Under the pieces are notes generated by a model that saw only the letters and a program-made list of their open reading frames with translations, was not told the origin of the DNA and did not search any database. A program made the position numbers and the translations under genes. From the NCBI RefSeq assembly GCF_004137355.1, contig NZ_SDVB01000170.1:186001-250000 (forward strand): 64,000 nucleotides of DNA, given 5' to 3'. Of this stretch, positions 37,870 through 46,255 are shown piece by piece. The stretch comes from Ciceribacter ferrooxidans (GTDB taxonomy: Bacteria; Pseudomonadota; Alphaproteobacteria; Rhizobiales; Rhizobiaceae). Each line of letters opens with the position of its first letter. Positions within the stretch are counted from its first letter, which is position 1.

Positions 37870-40134
37870 CTACGGCTCCTCCACTTGTGTTCTGTCGTTC
37901 GCGACGACGTGCCGCGCAAAGGCCGCCTGGCCGAGCGACAGCCCGCCGTCGCCGGCGGGCACCGCCTGCGGCAACCAGGTTTCGATGCCGGCAGCCGAGA
38001 GCCTTGCACGAAGGCCCTCCGCGAGTCTTCGGTTGGCGAGGCAGCCGCCGGAGAGCACGACGCGGTCGAGCCCCTCGGTCCTCGCGGCCGCGAGCGTCCA
38101 TTCGGCAAGGCCGGCGATGAGCGTCGCATGGAAGAAGCTAGAAGCGGCCGTACCATTGAGCCCCTGCTCGGCGATCCGCACCAGGAGCGGTCGGAAGTCG
38201 ACGACACCCTTCTCGATGCGATAGCCCGCGGTATCCGCCTCCACCTCGCGGGCAACGGCCTCGAATTCCATCGCCGCCTGCCCTTCGAATGTCTGGATCA
38301 TGCGGGTCCCGGCGATCGCCGCCGCCGCATCGAAGAGCCGGCCGAGGCTCGAGGTTTCGGCGACCCGCATTCCGCCCTCCAGCATGGCCACGAGCCGCGC
38401 GGCCTCCGGAACCCCGGCAAAGGCCTCGCGGGCGAGATCGCCGCGTCCGGCCGTGACCAGCGCGCCGACGCCCATCCGCCAGGGTTCACGCGCAGCGCGG
38501 TCGCCACCGGCAAGCGGCAGCGTCGCCAGATGACCGGGGCGCCGCCAGCGGCAGCCGTCGAGCGTCAGCAGTTCGCCGCCCCAGACGCCACCGTCGGCGC
38601 CGTAGCCGTGACCGTCGAGGGCGAGCCCGAGCAAGGCGCCCTCCAGCCTGTGCTCGGCCGCGACCGCCGCGACATGGGCGACATGGTGCTGCACGCGCAC
38701 AAGCGGCAGGCCGAGATCTTCGGCGAGCCGGACCGACCGGAAATCGGGGTGCAGATCGCAGGCGGCATAGTCCGGGCGGATCGCCAGGATGCGGCAGAGA
38801 TGGTCGACCGTCTCGCGCTCAAAACGCAGCGTCTCGGCATTGTCGAGTCCACCCACATGCTGGGAGACGAAGGCCTCACGGCCGCGGGTCAGGCAGACGG
38901 TGTTCTTGAGGTCCGCACCGAGCGCGATCACCGATGGCCCGTCGGATCCGAGGTCGACCGGTTCCGGCACGAAGCCGCGGGCGCGCCGCAGGAAGGCCGG
39001 GGCACCGGCGACGACCTGCATCACCGAATCGTCCGCCCTGACCAGGATGTCGCGATCGTGGGTGACGATGAGGTCGGCGATCGTGGCGAGCCGGCGCTCC
39101 GCGTCCTCGTTGGTGGCTGCGAGCGGCTCGCCGCCCGGATTGGCGCTCGTCGCGACCAGCGCGACCGGGGTTGCCGGCGATCGCCGCACCAGTTCATCGA
39201 ACAGCAGGTGATGGACCGGCGCATAGGCGAGCATGATACCGACGCGGGAAAGTCCGGGCGCAAGCCCCGCCGGGAGCTTTCCCCGCTCATCAACGAGCAC
39301 GACGGGGCGGGCAGCGCTCGACAGCAGATCCTCCTCCGCCGCGCTCGGATCGGCGAAGCGGCGCGCCGCTTCGATATCCGCGACCATCACCGCAAATGGC
39401 TTCTCGTCACGGGCTTTCCGCCGCCGCAGTTCGGCGATCGCGTCGGCGTTTTGCGCGTCGCACATCAGGTGGAAGCCGCCGATCCCCTTCAGCGCGACGA
39501 TCTTGCCGTCGAGGAGCGCTGCGGCGATGTCTTCGATCTGGTGGCTGAGGCGCGGCCCGCAAGCCGGACAGGCGACAGGCTCGGCGTGGAAGCGCCGGTT
39601 TTCCGGATTGCGGTAGTCGGCAGCGCAGGCCGAGCACATGGCAAAACCCGCCATCGATGTCTGGGCCCGGTCATAGGGCAGCGCGCGGGTGATGGTGTAG
39701 CGCGGGCCGCAATGGGTGCAGTTGACGAAGGCGTAGCCGAAGAAGCGGCTTTTGGGATCGCGTAACTCCCGCAGGCACTCAGGACAGGTCGCCGCATCGG
39801 CGCCGATCCGGGTCGCCGCCTTGCCGCCGCGGCTTTCCGCGATCACGAAATCCGCGTCGTGACCAAGCGGCCGCTCCTCGACCTCCACCGCATCGATGCG
39901 GGCGAGTACCGGTGCCTCGGCCCGCAGAGCCACGCGGAACTCCTCGACCGCACCGCCCTCGATTTCGATCAGGACGCCCTCGCTGTCGTTCAGCACGAAG
40001 CCAGACAGCCCGTAACGGCGGGCGAGCCCGAAGGCGAAGGGGCGGAAGCCGACGCCCTGCACGACGCCGCGCACCCGCAGGCGGAGCCTGCGGGGCGACA
40101 TCGAGCGGGAGGGGGCCGGGTTCCGCTGCAGCAT
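37870..40134 (-). CDS. hypF: carbamoyltransferase HypF
   Basis: A 754-residue enzyme that makes carbamoyl-adenylate and loads HypE. Domains in order: acylphosphatase ('RVRGVVQGVGFRPFAFGLAR', about 15-34), two zinc fingers ('CPECLRELRD...CTHC' and 'CSACAADYRN...CPAC'), a YrdC-like domain ('KGIGGFHLMCDAQNADAIAE', 'ATSANPGGEPLA') and a Kae1-like domain with 'VQHHVAHVAAVAAEH' and 'VLSGGCLANRRLAEGL'. I chose the ATG at 40134, 2 bp after the hypB stop. The frame is open 20 codons further into hypB. Confidence 0.97.
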   Translation of the reverse strand: MLQRNPAPSRSMSPRRLRLRVRGVVQGVGFRPFAFGLARRYGLSGFVLNDSEGVLIEIEGGAVEEFRVALRAEAPVLARIDAVEVEERPLGHDADFVIAESRGGKAATRIGADAATCPECLRELRDPKSRFFGYAFVNCTHCGPRYTITRALPYDRAQTSMAGFAMCSACAADYRNPENRRFHAEPVACPACGPRLSHQIEDIAAALLDGKIVALKGIGGFHLMCDAQNADAIAELRRRKARDEKPFAVMVADIEAARRFADPSAAEEDLLSSAARPVVLVDERGKLPAGLAPGLSRVGIMLAYAPVHHLLFDELVRRSPATPVALVATSANPGGEPLAATNEDAERRLATIADLIVTHDRDILVRADDSVMQVVAGAPAFLRRARGFVPEPVDLGSDGPSVIALGADLKNTVCLTRGREAFVSQHVGGLDNAETLRFERETVDHLCRILAIRPDYAACDLHPDFRSVRLAEDLGLPLVRVQHHVAHVAAVAAEHRLEGALLGLALDGHGYGADGGVWGGELLTLDGCRWRRPGHLATLPLAGGDRAAREPWRMGVGALVTAGRGDLAREAFAGVPEAARLVAMLEGGMRVAETSSLGRLFDAAAAIAGTRMIQTFEGQAAMEFEAVAREVEADTAGYRIEKGVVDFRPLLVRIAEQGLNGTAASSFFHATLIAGLAEWTLAAARTEGLDRVVLSGGCLANRRLAEGLRARLSAAGIETWLPQAVPAGDGGLSLGQAAFARHVVANDRTQVEEP

Positions 40135-40136
40135 GC

Positions 40137-41063
40137 TCAGCCTGCCTTCGCCAGCGCGCGGGTAACGGCCATGGCGGCGTTCGCCTCGAGCCAAGAATAG
40201 AAGGCCGGCATGCCCTCGCCGGTCCTTGCCGAGACGACCAGCGTCTGCAGCCGCGGATTGACCCGGAGCGCATTCGCGATGCAGGCACCGACATCGAAAT
40301 AGAGGTGCGGCAGCAGGTCCGCCTTGTTCAGGATCATCAGGTCGGCGGCAGCGAACATGTCGGGATATTTGAGCGGCTTGTCCTCGCCTTCCGTCACCGA
40401 GAGCAGCACCACCTTGTGCGCCTCGCCGAGATCGAAGGCGGCGGGACAGACGAGATTCCCGACATTCTCGATGAAGAGCACGCTGTTCTTCGCCGGCGCC
40501 AGTTCCTCAACGGCATGGCCGACCATGTGCGCGTCGAGGTGACAGCCCTTGCCGGTATTGACCTGGATCGCCGGCGCACCGGTTTCGCGGATGCGGGCGG
40601 CATCATTGGAGGTCTGCTGGTCGCCCTCGACGACGCCGATCGCCAACCGTTCCCTGAGGTCGCTGATCGTGCGCACCAGGAGACTCGTCTTGCCGGAGCC
40701 GGGGCTCGACACGAAGTTCAGGGCGAAGATGCCATTGGCAGCGAAATAGGCCCGGTTTTCCGCGGCGAAGCCGTCGTTCTTCGACAGGATGTCCCGCTCT
40801 ACCTGGATGATCCGCTCCTGGCTCATGCCCGGGACATGGACGCCGGCAATACCCTGGCCATAATGGATGACACCTTCGTCGCCGTGCTCATGCTGGTGCT
40901 CATGATCGTGGGAATGCCCATCGCCATGCGGATGCGCGTGCGCGTGATGGTCATCATGGTCATGATGATGATCGTCGTGATGATCTCCGTGCCCGTGCCC
41001 GTGAGCATGGGCGTGACCTTTTTCGACAACGGGCTCCGTCCCGCAACCGCATACCGTGCACAT
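40137..41063 (-). CDS. hypB: hydrogenase nickel-incorporation GTPase HypB, with a histidine-rich nickel-storage segment
   Basis: A 308-residue GTPase that drives nickel insertion with HypA. N-terminal 'MCTVCGCG' provides the CxxCGC nickel site. Residues about 17-61 contain 22 histidines in His/Asp/Gly-rich sequence. The GTPase has the P-loop '[18 protein letters not shown]', '[15 protein letters not shown]' and '[11 protein letters not shown]'. The His-rich segment is as in rhizobial HypB proteins that store nickel. I chose the ATG at 41063; the stop of hypA overlaps it by one base (TGATG). Confidence 0.97.
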   Translation of the reverse strand: MCTVCGCGTEPVVEKGHAHAHGHGHGDHHDDHHHDHDDHHAHAHPHGDGHSHDHEHQHEHGDEGVIHYGQGIAGVHVPGMSQERIIQVERDILSKNDGFAAENRAYFAANGIFALNFVSSPGSGKTSLLVRTISDLRERLAIGVVEGDQQTSNDAARIRETGAPAIQVNTGKGCHLDAHMVGHAVEELAPAKNSVLFIENVGNLVCPAAFDLGEAHKVVLLSVTEGEDKPLKYPDMFAAADLMILNKADLLPHLYFDVGACIANALRVNPRLQTLVVSARTGEGMPAFYSWLEANAAMAVTRALAKAG

Positions 41064-41404
41064 CAGATCACCTCCAAATCCCTGATCTTCAATTCGTCGC
41101 CAGCCGTCATCTGCACGTGATACTGCCCGCATTCCGGACAGGCCGCGAAGCGTTCCGCAAGCGGCACCGTCTTGCCGCAGTCGAGGCACCAACCTTCGCC
41201 CGCCACCCGGTTGATGCGAAGCTCCGCCTCTTCGGCGAGGCCGCCCCTGCGGACCGCCTCGTAGCAGAAGAGAAGCGCGTCGGGATCGACGTGGCTCAGC
41301 ACGCCAACATCGAGGCGGATCACCTTCACCCTGGTGGCGCCGGCTTTTTGCGCCGTCTCGCAGGCGATCTCCACCACGCTTTCCATCAGCGACATCTCAT
41401 GCAT
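41063..41404 (-). CDS. hypA: hydrogenase nickel-incorporation protein HypA
   Basis: A 113-residue metallochaperone. The N-terminal [11 protein letters not shown] holds the nickel-binding histidine at position 2. The zinc site is formed by '[10 protein letters not shown]' and '[11 protein letters not shown]' (two CxxC motifs). It delivers nickel to the large subunit together with HypB. It overlaps the hupK end by 8 bp and hypB by 1 bp. Confidence 0.96.
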   Translation of the reverse strand: MHEMSLMESVVEIACETAQKAGATRVKVIRLDVGVLSHVDPDALLFCYEAVRRGGLAEEAELRINRVAGEGWCLDCGKTVPLAERFAACPECGQYHVQMTAGDELKIRDLEVI

Positions 41405-42494
41405 GCACTGCGTCCTTCAGCCTGATTTCGAACGCCACGCACGGATCGAAAAGTGCTGCCAGCTGCGACACTCTCGTGCGCGCTGTCTCGCCCTCGCCGA
41501 TACGGCTCGACAGTAACGTCTCGACAAAGGGTCCGGCGGGATGAAAATTCCACTCCGTCGGAGCGAGCATGCGATAGGCCGAAAGCCTGCCGTCCGCGCC
41601 GATCTCCGCCTCGTGATAAAGCCTCCCCCGCGCGCATTCCACGGCGCCGAAGCCGATATTGTGGGACAACTCCCCCTGGCACATCAAGCCCGCAGCATCC
41701 TCTGCCTTTCCTTCCGCGAGCGCCCGCAATGCGTCCAGGCTCTCGCGGACATCCTCGAGACGGGCAGAGAACCGGGCAGCGAGATGCGGACTGTGCACTG
41801 GCAGGATGCCGCCGAGGCGGGCATAGGCGCCGGTCTCGACCACCCGTCCGGCGAGATGCGGCCGCGTGCAGAAGCCCGCCTCACGGCGCATCAGGTCCAC
41901 CACCGCAGGGTCCTCGTCCGCCGAGAGAGCGTCCGCAGCCCGGTGCGGGAAACTGTCGGTGCCTCGCAGTTCGGCGAGGATTGCGCCGCACAGCGTGTCG
42001 GCGGAAGAAGCGTCTGCCCGTACCGCGCCCAGCACAGAGGCGGCGCCTTCGAGCGCGGTCACGGCTTCGGTCGTCTCGACGCCCCTTGCCGCAGCGGCGA
42101 TGATCGACTGCGAGGCGGCAAGCGCCTTGCGCAGCGCGGGTGCGGCATGCGCGGCAAAGCGGGCGCCAACATTCGTCGGCCATTGCATGACAAGTGCGCG
42201 CAGCGTCTCGAACACCCGCTCGGCGAGTACGCCCGCGGCGAGACCCCGCCTCTTGTCCTCCGGTACCGGTTCGTCCTTTGCCGCGGCGACGGCGAGCGTC
42301 GACGCCGTTGACTGGCCAAACCCGCAGAGCGAGAAGAGCCGGCCCGCGAGCTGCGGCGCTTCCTGCGGCCTGCGGCCGACGAACATCTGCGCCAGTCCCT
42401 GCGGACGATCGGCGGAAACCGCGACCGCGCAGACCTGCCCGCGCGAGACAGTCACGTCGATCCTGATCGAGCCGGCACCGAGCGCAAACGTCAT
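41397..42494 (-). CDS. hupK: hydrogenase assembly protein HupK
   Basis: A 365-residue protein that looks like a degenerate hydrogenase large subunit. '[14 protein letters not shown]' stands where HupL has RICGVC, and near the C-terminus '[13 protein letters not shown]' replaces DPCxxC, so only one cysteine of each nickel-binding pair remains. HupK is thought to act as a scaffold for the Fe(CN)2CO unit, with HupF, during maturation in the presence of oxygen. It overlaps hupJ by 4 bp and hypA by 8 bp. Confidence 0.9.
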   Translation of the reverse strand: MTFALGAGSIRIDVTVSRGQVCAVAVSADRPQGLAQMFVGRRPQEAPQLAGRLFSLCGFGQSTASTLAVAAAKDEPVPEDKRRGLAAGVLAERVFETLRALVMQWPTNVGARFAAHAAPALRKALAASQSIIAAAARGVETTEAVTALEGAASVLGAVRADASSADTLCGAILAELRGTDSFPHRAADALSADEDPAVVDLMRREAGFCTRPHLAGRVVETGAYARLGGILPVHSPHLAARFSARLEDVRESLDALRALAEGKAEDAAGLMCQGELSHNIGFGAVECARGRLYHEAEIGADGRLSAYRMLAPTEWNFHPAGPFVETLLSSRIGEGETARTRVSQLAALFDPCVAFEIRLKDAVHA

Positions 42495-43012
42495 GGCTGC
42501 GCCTCCTCGCGAGACCCGAAACGTCCGCGCAAGAGGTCGCGACGATTGACGGCCGGCGCCGGTGGCGGTGGCTCGACGAGAGCCTCGGGGTCGAAGAAGG
42601 CGTTGGCCGCCTCGGCCGCAACCTCGATTGCCGCTTCCATCGACAAAAATTCAAGAACCGGCGAGAAGAGCGAACAGGCGTCCACCCGGCCGATGCCCTC
42701 CAGCTCGCCGGCGATCAGCTCGACTTCGCCCGCGGGAAGGAAGGCGCGCACCGTCGTGCCGTTTGCGGCCGGCGGGCTTTCCGTTCCGGGCAGATCGACG
42801 GCGAGCAGGTTCATGAACCAGGGCGTCACGACGACACCGAAGGCGCGGCCGCCCCAGGGCCGGAAGCCGCAGCTTGCGACGCCGAGTGCTGCATTGCAGA
42901 TCGGCACGTCGGCCATCGCCGTCTCGGCGATCGCACGATAGCGTGCCTCGAGCCGGCTCGCGATCTCGGCCGCCTGCACGTCTGTGATCTGCCGGTCCGC
43001 TTCAGCGTCCAT
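42491..43012 (-). CDS. hupJ: hydrogenase assembly chaperone HupJ (HybE family)
   Basis: A 173-residue HybE-family protein: '[20 protein letters not shown]', '[17 protein letters not shown]' and '[20 protein letters not shown]'. The E. coli relative HybE protects and proofreads the Tat-exported hydrogenase subunits. It overlaps hupI by 11 bp, and its C-terminal tail (Pro-rich, then '[11 protein letters not shown]') overlaps the hupK start by 4 bp. In some rhizobia hupI and hupJ are fused; here they are separate genes. Confidence 0.9.
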   Translation of the reverse strand: MDAEADRQITDVQAAEIASRLEARYRAIAETAMADVPICNAALGVASCGFRPWGGRAFGVVVTPWFMNLLAVDLPGTESPPAANGTTVRAFLPAGEVELIAGELEGIGRVDACSLFSPVLEFLSMEAAIEVAAEAANAFFDPEALVEPPPPAPAVNRRDLLRGRFGSREEAQP

Positions 43013-43217
43013 CGCCGAGCCTCATGAACTTCTCCTGCGGGGCATCGCAATTCGGACAGCGCCAGTCCTGTGGCAGGTCGGAGAAGGCCGTGCCGATGTC
43101 GATCTGCCAGACCGGATCGCCCTCGGCCGGATCGTAGACATGCCAGCAGATTCCGCATTCCATGCGGTCGGCGGCGTCCACGGTCTCGCGTTTGCCGAAA
43201 TTCTCGAAGCCGCTCAT
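43002..43217 (-). CDS. hupI: rubredoxin HupI
   Basis: A 71-residue rubredoxin with both iron-ligand pairs, '[16 protein letters not shown]' (CxxC) and '[14 protein letters not shown]' (CxxC), at normal spacing. It is a one-electron carrier thought to protect or repair the small-subunit clusters during maturation at higher oxygen. I chose the ATG at 43217, overlapping the hupH stop by 4 bp. Confidence 0.95.
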   Translation of the reverse strand: MSGFENFGKRETVDAADRMECGICWHVYDPAEGDPVWQIDIGTAFSDLPQDWRCPNCDAPQEKFMRLGDGR

Positions 43218-44062
43218 CTGAAGTAGGCCTCCTCGATCTCTCGCAGGCGGGTTTCGGAATCCCGGAAATCCTCCTCCGCAGCGATCGCGACGGACGGCGT
43301 TCCGCCGATCTCCAGCGTATCGAGGATGATCGTGTCCATGGCGTTGTAGAACTGCACCGACCACACATGGCGGACACCGGTCGCAAGAATCCGGCAGGTG
43401 CCGTAGCCACGGGAGGTGAGTTGCACCGGACCGGGACCGAGCGTCGCCTGCAGGAAGCCCATGTCGTCCGGGCTCATCGGCAGCAGCGAGAAGGTGATCG
43501 TATGGGCGGCATCGCCGTCGCTGTAACCCGCGACGCGCTCGCCGATCTCATGCAGTACGGGCATGACGTTCATAGCGCCGGCCGGCGGTTCGCCGACCGC
43601 AAAGGCCGCCGGCAGAGCGGATGTCGCCTCGCGGACCGCCGCCGGAATTGCGGCGACCTCGATATAGTCGGCGAGGAGAACTCCGTCAGTGCTCGTGAAA
43701 CGGATGCGCCAGACGCCCGCCATCACGGCTTCCTGGATCTGCGCGAGAACGCCGTTCTGCAGCGCGACGACGCCCGCGACCTCGCCCTCGCCGAGCGTCT
43801 GCGAGACGAGCTCGCGGTCGTCTTCGGGGAAATCGGTGATGTCGAAGAGCGTTCCGGGTTCGTCGGCCTTCTTCACCGCCAGCGCATCGGCGATCTTCGG
43901 CAGCAGCTCCGCGGTCCTGCGGCAACGGCGGATCATCTCCTCCGCACTCGCGGTCGCGAGATAGTTCAGCCTGCGAGTGGCCGTTGGCGGCTCCGCGTCG
44001 ATCGGCATGACGGTCATCGCCGCATCCTCGCCTTCGGGGGCGACCCAAAACCCGGCCTTCAT
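43214..44062 (-). CDS. hupH: hydrogenase expression/formation protein HupH (HyaF family)
   Basis: A 282-residue HyaF/HupH-family accessory protein. Recognisable parts are 'EGEVAGVVALQNGVLAQIQE', 'FTSTDGVLLADYIEVAAIP' and the C-terminal 'YGTCRILATGVRHVWSVQFY' with 'ILDTLEIGG'. It is needed for small-subunit maturation in rhizobia, probably with HupG and HupI. Start and stop overlap the neighbours by 4 bp on each side. Confidence 0.92.
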   Translation of the reverse strand: MKAGFWVAPEGEDAAMTVMPIDAEPPTATRRLNYLATASAEEMIRRCRRTAELLPKIADALAVKKADEPGTLFDITDFPEDDRELVSQTLGEGEVAGVVALQNGVLAQIQEAVMAGVWRIRFTSTDGVLLADYIEVAAIPAAVREATSALPAAFAVGEPPAGAMNVMPVLHEIGERVAGYSDGDAAHTITFSLLPMSPDDMGFLQATLGPGPVQLTSRGYGTCRILATGVRHVWSVQFYNAMDTIILDTLEIGGTPSVAIAAEEDFRDSETRLREIEEAYFR

Positions 44063-44508
44063 GCGCTTGCTCCCTTGCCTGAATAGTTGATTTCCACCTT
44101 CGGCCCCGCGGAAGGCGGCATGACCGGTGTGCCGGGCTGCAGCCAGCGGCCGATTTCCTCCATGTACTCCGACCAGTCGCGGATACGCGGCAACACGCCA
44201 AGCACCTCGTCACGTCGCGTGACCACCAGGCTCGGCATCATTACGACGTGGAAGCGCGCCTTCAGCTTCTCCTCGGCATCCCGGGCGACCACCGCGCCCT
44301 TGAGCCGGCCCTGGAAGCTCTGCAGGATCTCCGGCATTACCACCGCGACATCGTTGCTCTCGCTGCGTTGCGCCGGATCGCCGGTGAAAAACAACAGGCT
44401 ATGCTCCGGCTCCGACGCCTCCTGCGCAAGGAAGGCATCGATCGACGTCTCCTCGACGACGGGCAGTTTCATCCGCTCGCTCAAGGCGCGGACCAGAAAT
44501 GACGGCAT
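44059..44508 (-). CDS. hupG: hydrogenase accessory protein HupG (HyaE family)
   Basis: A 149-residue protein of the HyaE/HupG group with a thioredoxin-like fold but no CxxC motif ('HSLLFFTGDPAQRSESNDVA', 'FHVVMMPSLVVTRRDEVLGV'). It binds the Tat-signal-bearing small subunit precursor. A strong ribosome-binding site (GGGAGGAG) precedes the ATG. A sigma-54 consensus element lies about 50 bp upstream, making hupG the first gene of the long accessory operon that ends in hupT. Confidence 0.92.
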   Translation of the reverse strand: MPSFLVRALSERMKLPVVEETSIDAFLAQEASEPEHSLLFFTGDPAQRSESNDVAVVMPEILQSFQGRLKGAVVARDAEEKLKARFHVVMMPSLVVTRRDEVLGVLPRIRDWSEYMEEIGRWLQPGTPVMPPSAGPKVEINYSGKGASA

Positions 44509-44554
44509 TCACTCCTCCCATGAACAGCGCGACCGAAGGTCTCCCATAACACTC

Positions 44555-44570
44555 AGCAAAGCATGTGCCA
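44555..44570 (-). promoter_or_regulatory. sigma-54 (-24/-12) promoter before hupG
   Basis: The minus strand reads TGGCACA-TGCT-TTGCT, which matches the sigma-54 consensus TGGCAC-N5-TTGCW. The GG and GC doublets are exactly 10 bp apart. The predicted start is near 44544, giving a leader of about 36 nt before hupG. It would drive hupGHIJK-hypABFCDE-hypX-hupR-hupT. Confidence 0.8.
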
Positions 44571-44637
44571 GTTGACCGAAAAGCCGCCTTCCATTGAATT
44601 GAAAGCGATTTTTCCACTTTGGCATACGCCAGAACGA

Positions 44638-44668
44638 ACAAGGGCGGAAACTATGTTTCCGCCCTTGT
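44638..44668. other. perfect 14-bp hairpin between hupF and hupG
   Basis: ACAAGGGCGGAAAC and its exact complement are separated by only TAT. No T-run follows on either strand. The hairpin lies 31 bp after the hupF stop and about 70 bp upstream of the sigma-54 element. It may end or stabilise the 3' end of the hupSLCDEF mRNA, or act as an attenuator between the two operons. Confidence 0.75.
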
Positions 44669-44698
44669 CACTTTACTTTCCATTTTCCCGACGAAGCG

Positions 44699-44989
44699 TC
44701 ATCGCAGATGTTCGGGCAGTTCCGGTTCGCGTGAAATCAGGTCTTCGAAGAGCGCCTCGAAAGGACGCCCGTCGACCGCTTCAGAGAGCCCGGTGAGCGC
44801 GTTGTCGATCGCACTCGCCTCCTCGTCTCCGAGCACCCGGATTGCCGAACCGAGATGGGTCAGCAGATGGGTGCCGGGCTCCTGGGCCCCGACAAGCATC
44901 AGCGAGACGCGATGCCGTTCGCCGTGGCGTTCGCAGATCGCCTCGAACTCGCCCGCCTCAACGACCCGCATGGGTATTCCGATGCACAT
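44699..44989 (-). CDS. hupF: HupF, HypC-like chaperone of the uptake hydrogenase
   Basis: A 96-residue HypC/HupF-family protein starting MCIGIPMRVVEAGEF. The N-terminal Cys-2 is the cofactor ligand. It differs from HypC by a longer C-terminal tail ('AVDGRPFEALFEDLISREPE'). In Rhizobium leguminosarum HupF binds HupL and HupK and protects the maturing large subunit from oxygen. It follows hupE by 71 bp, with a C-tract in the gap, and is the last gene of the structural operon. Confidence 0.94.
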   Translation of the reverse strand: MCIGIPMRVVEAGEFEAICERHGERHRVSLMLVGAQEPGTHLLTHLGSAIRVLGDEEASAIDNALTGLSEAVDGRPFEALFEDLISREPELPEHLR

Positions 44990-45060
44990 CTGCCTTCTCC
45001 TGCTTCCTCTTTTTCGACCCGGACCCCCCCAGCCCCCGGATCGACTTTATGGCGGACCGA

Positions 45061-45642
45061 TCAGCCGGCGAACAACGCAAGCCCCGCGACGGCGACGAGG
45101 CCGCCGGCCGCCCGGCGCAAAAGTCCCTCGGCGTTACCGAAGCGCGCCATGCCGAGACCGAGGCCCGCGGCATGGAGAAGACCGGTCGCGAGCACGAATC
45201 CCGCGACATAGCCCCACTGGTTTGCCATGGCAGGCAGTTCCGCCCCGTGGGCGTGGCCGTGGAACAGCGCACAGGCGCCGACGAAGGCCGAGGCAAGCGG
45301 CGTCGGCACCCGGACATTCAGGAGGATGACAAGACCGATCGCAGCGACCGAGGCGGCAATCAGCGTTTCCACCATCGGCAGGGCGATGCCGGCAATGCCG
45401 AGAAGTCCGCCACCGACCATCACGCCCATGAAGGAGAGCGGAACGAGGTATCGCGCCCGCCCGCCGAGGCTCGCGGCCCAGAGGCCGACACCGATCATCG
45501 CAAGCATGTGGTCGAGCCCGGTGAAGGGATGCGAGAACCCGGCTTCGAAGCCGTGGCTATGGAGGCCGACGCCGGTATGCGCCTCGGCGGTCGCGGGAAG
45601 CGCCGCCAGCACGAACAGCGCGAGTGTACGAAGTCTCTTCAT
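45061..45642 (-). CDS. hupE: HupE/UreJ family membrane protein (probable nickel transporter)
   Basis: A 193-residue protein with a signal peptide (MKRLRTLALFVLAALPATAE) and about six membrane helices. The family signature is 'GFSHPFTGLDHMLAMIGVGL', and a second His-rich segment is 'GACALFHGHAHGAELP'. HupE in R. leguminosarum mediates nickel uptake by diffusion. It starts 10 bp after hupD, so nickel supply is co-expressed with the enzyme that uses it. Confidence 0.93.
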   Translation of the reverse strand: MKRLRTLALFVLAALPATAEAHTGVGLHSHGFEAGFSHPFTGLDHMLAMIGVGLWAASLGGRARYLVPLSFMGVMVGGGLLGIAGIALPMVETLIAASVAAIGLVILLNVRVPTPLASAFVGACALFHGHAHGAELPAMANQWGYVAGFVLATGLLHAAGLGLGMARFGNAEGLLRRAAGGLVAVAGLALFAG

Positions 45643-45652
45643 TGTCGTTCCC

Positions 45653-46255
45653 CTAGAGGTTGGCGCCCGCAGCGAGCGCGGTGCGCCGCTCGTAGCTTTC
45701 GAAATCGATGTCGTTTTCCAAGAGCGGCGGCACCGTCGCTCCCTCGGGGCGCCGCGTGACCGCGACTCCCCAGCGTCCGAGAATATCCGCCGCCAGTTCG
45801 ACGGCCGCGGGTATCACCGCGGCGACCGGGCCGGTGAGCGGACCGCCCCAGTCTTCGAGGTCGACGGGCTGGCAGCCGATCAGGGCGAGCCGCTCGGGAT
45901 ACCGCCCCATCAGATCGGCGGCACTCAGCACCTCCTGAAAGCCGGTCTGGTGCAGGCTCATCTTCTTGGCGCCGGTGAATTTCGGCACCTCGTGATCCTC
46001 CACCAGCTTCAGCGTCGCAGGCTCCAGCCCGTAGTCGATCGCATCGAAGACGATCAGCCTGTCGTGCTCGTTGACGAACTGAACGAGATAGAGTCCCTGC
46101 GTGCCACCATCGAGCACGGTGACGTTCTCCGGTACCTCGAAGGCCCGGTGGAATGCCTCCACCGCCCGGACGCCGAAGCCCTCGTCGGCCCACAGGATGT
46201 TGCCGATCCCGAGGACGAGGACCCTCGGCGCGGCTGTCGCGACCGCCTCCGCCAT
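45653..46255 (-). CDS. hupD: hydrogenase maturation endopeptidase HupD
   Basis: A 200-residue nickel-dependent protease. 'VLVLGIGNILWADEGFGVRA' carries the glutamate ligand of nickel, and 'VFDAIDYGLEPATLK' and 'GFQEVLSAADLMG' follow. It removes the C-terminal peptide of pre-HupL after nickel insertion. The start codon immediately follows the hupC stop. Its target site in HupL (after the His of DPCLACSTH) is present. Confidence 0.95.
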   Translation of the reverse strand: MAEAVATAAPRVLVLGIGNILWADEGFGVRAVEAFHRAFEVPENVTVLDGGTQGLYLVQFVNEHDRLIVFDAIDYGLEPATLKLVEDHEVPKFTGAKKMSLHQTGFQEVLSAADLMGRYPERLALIGCQPVDLEDWGGPLTGPVAAVIPAAVELAADILGRWGVAVTRRPEGATVPPLLENDIDFESYERRTALAAGANL

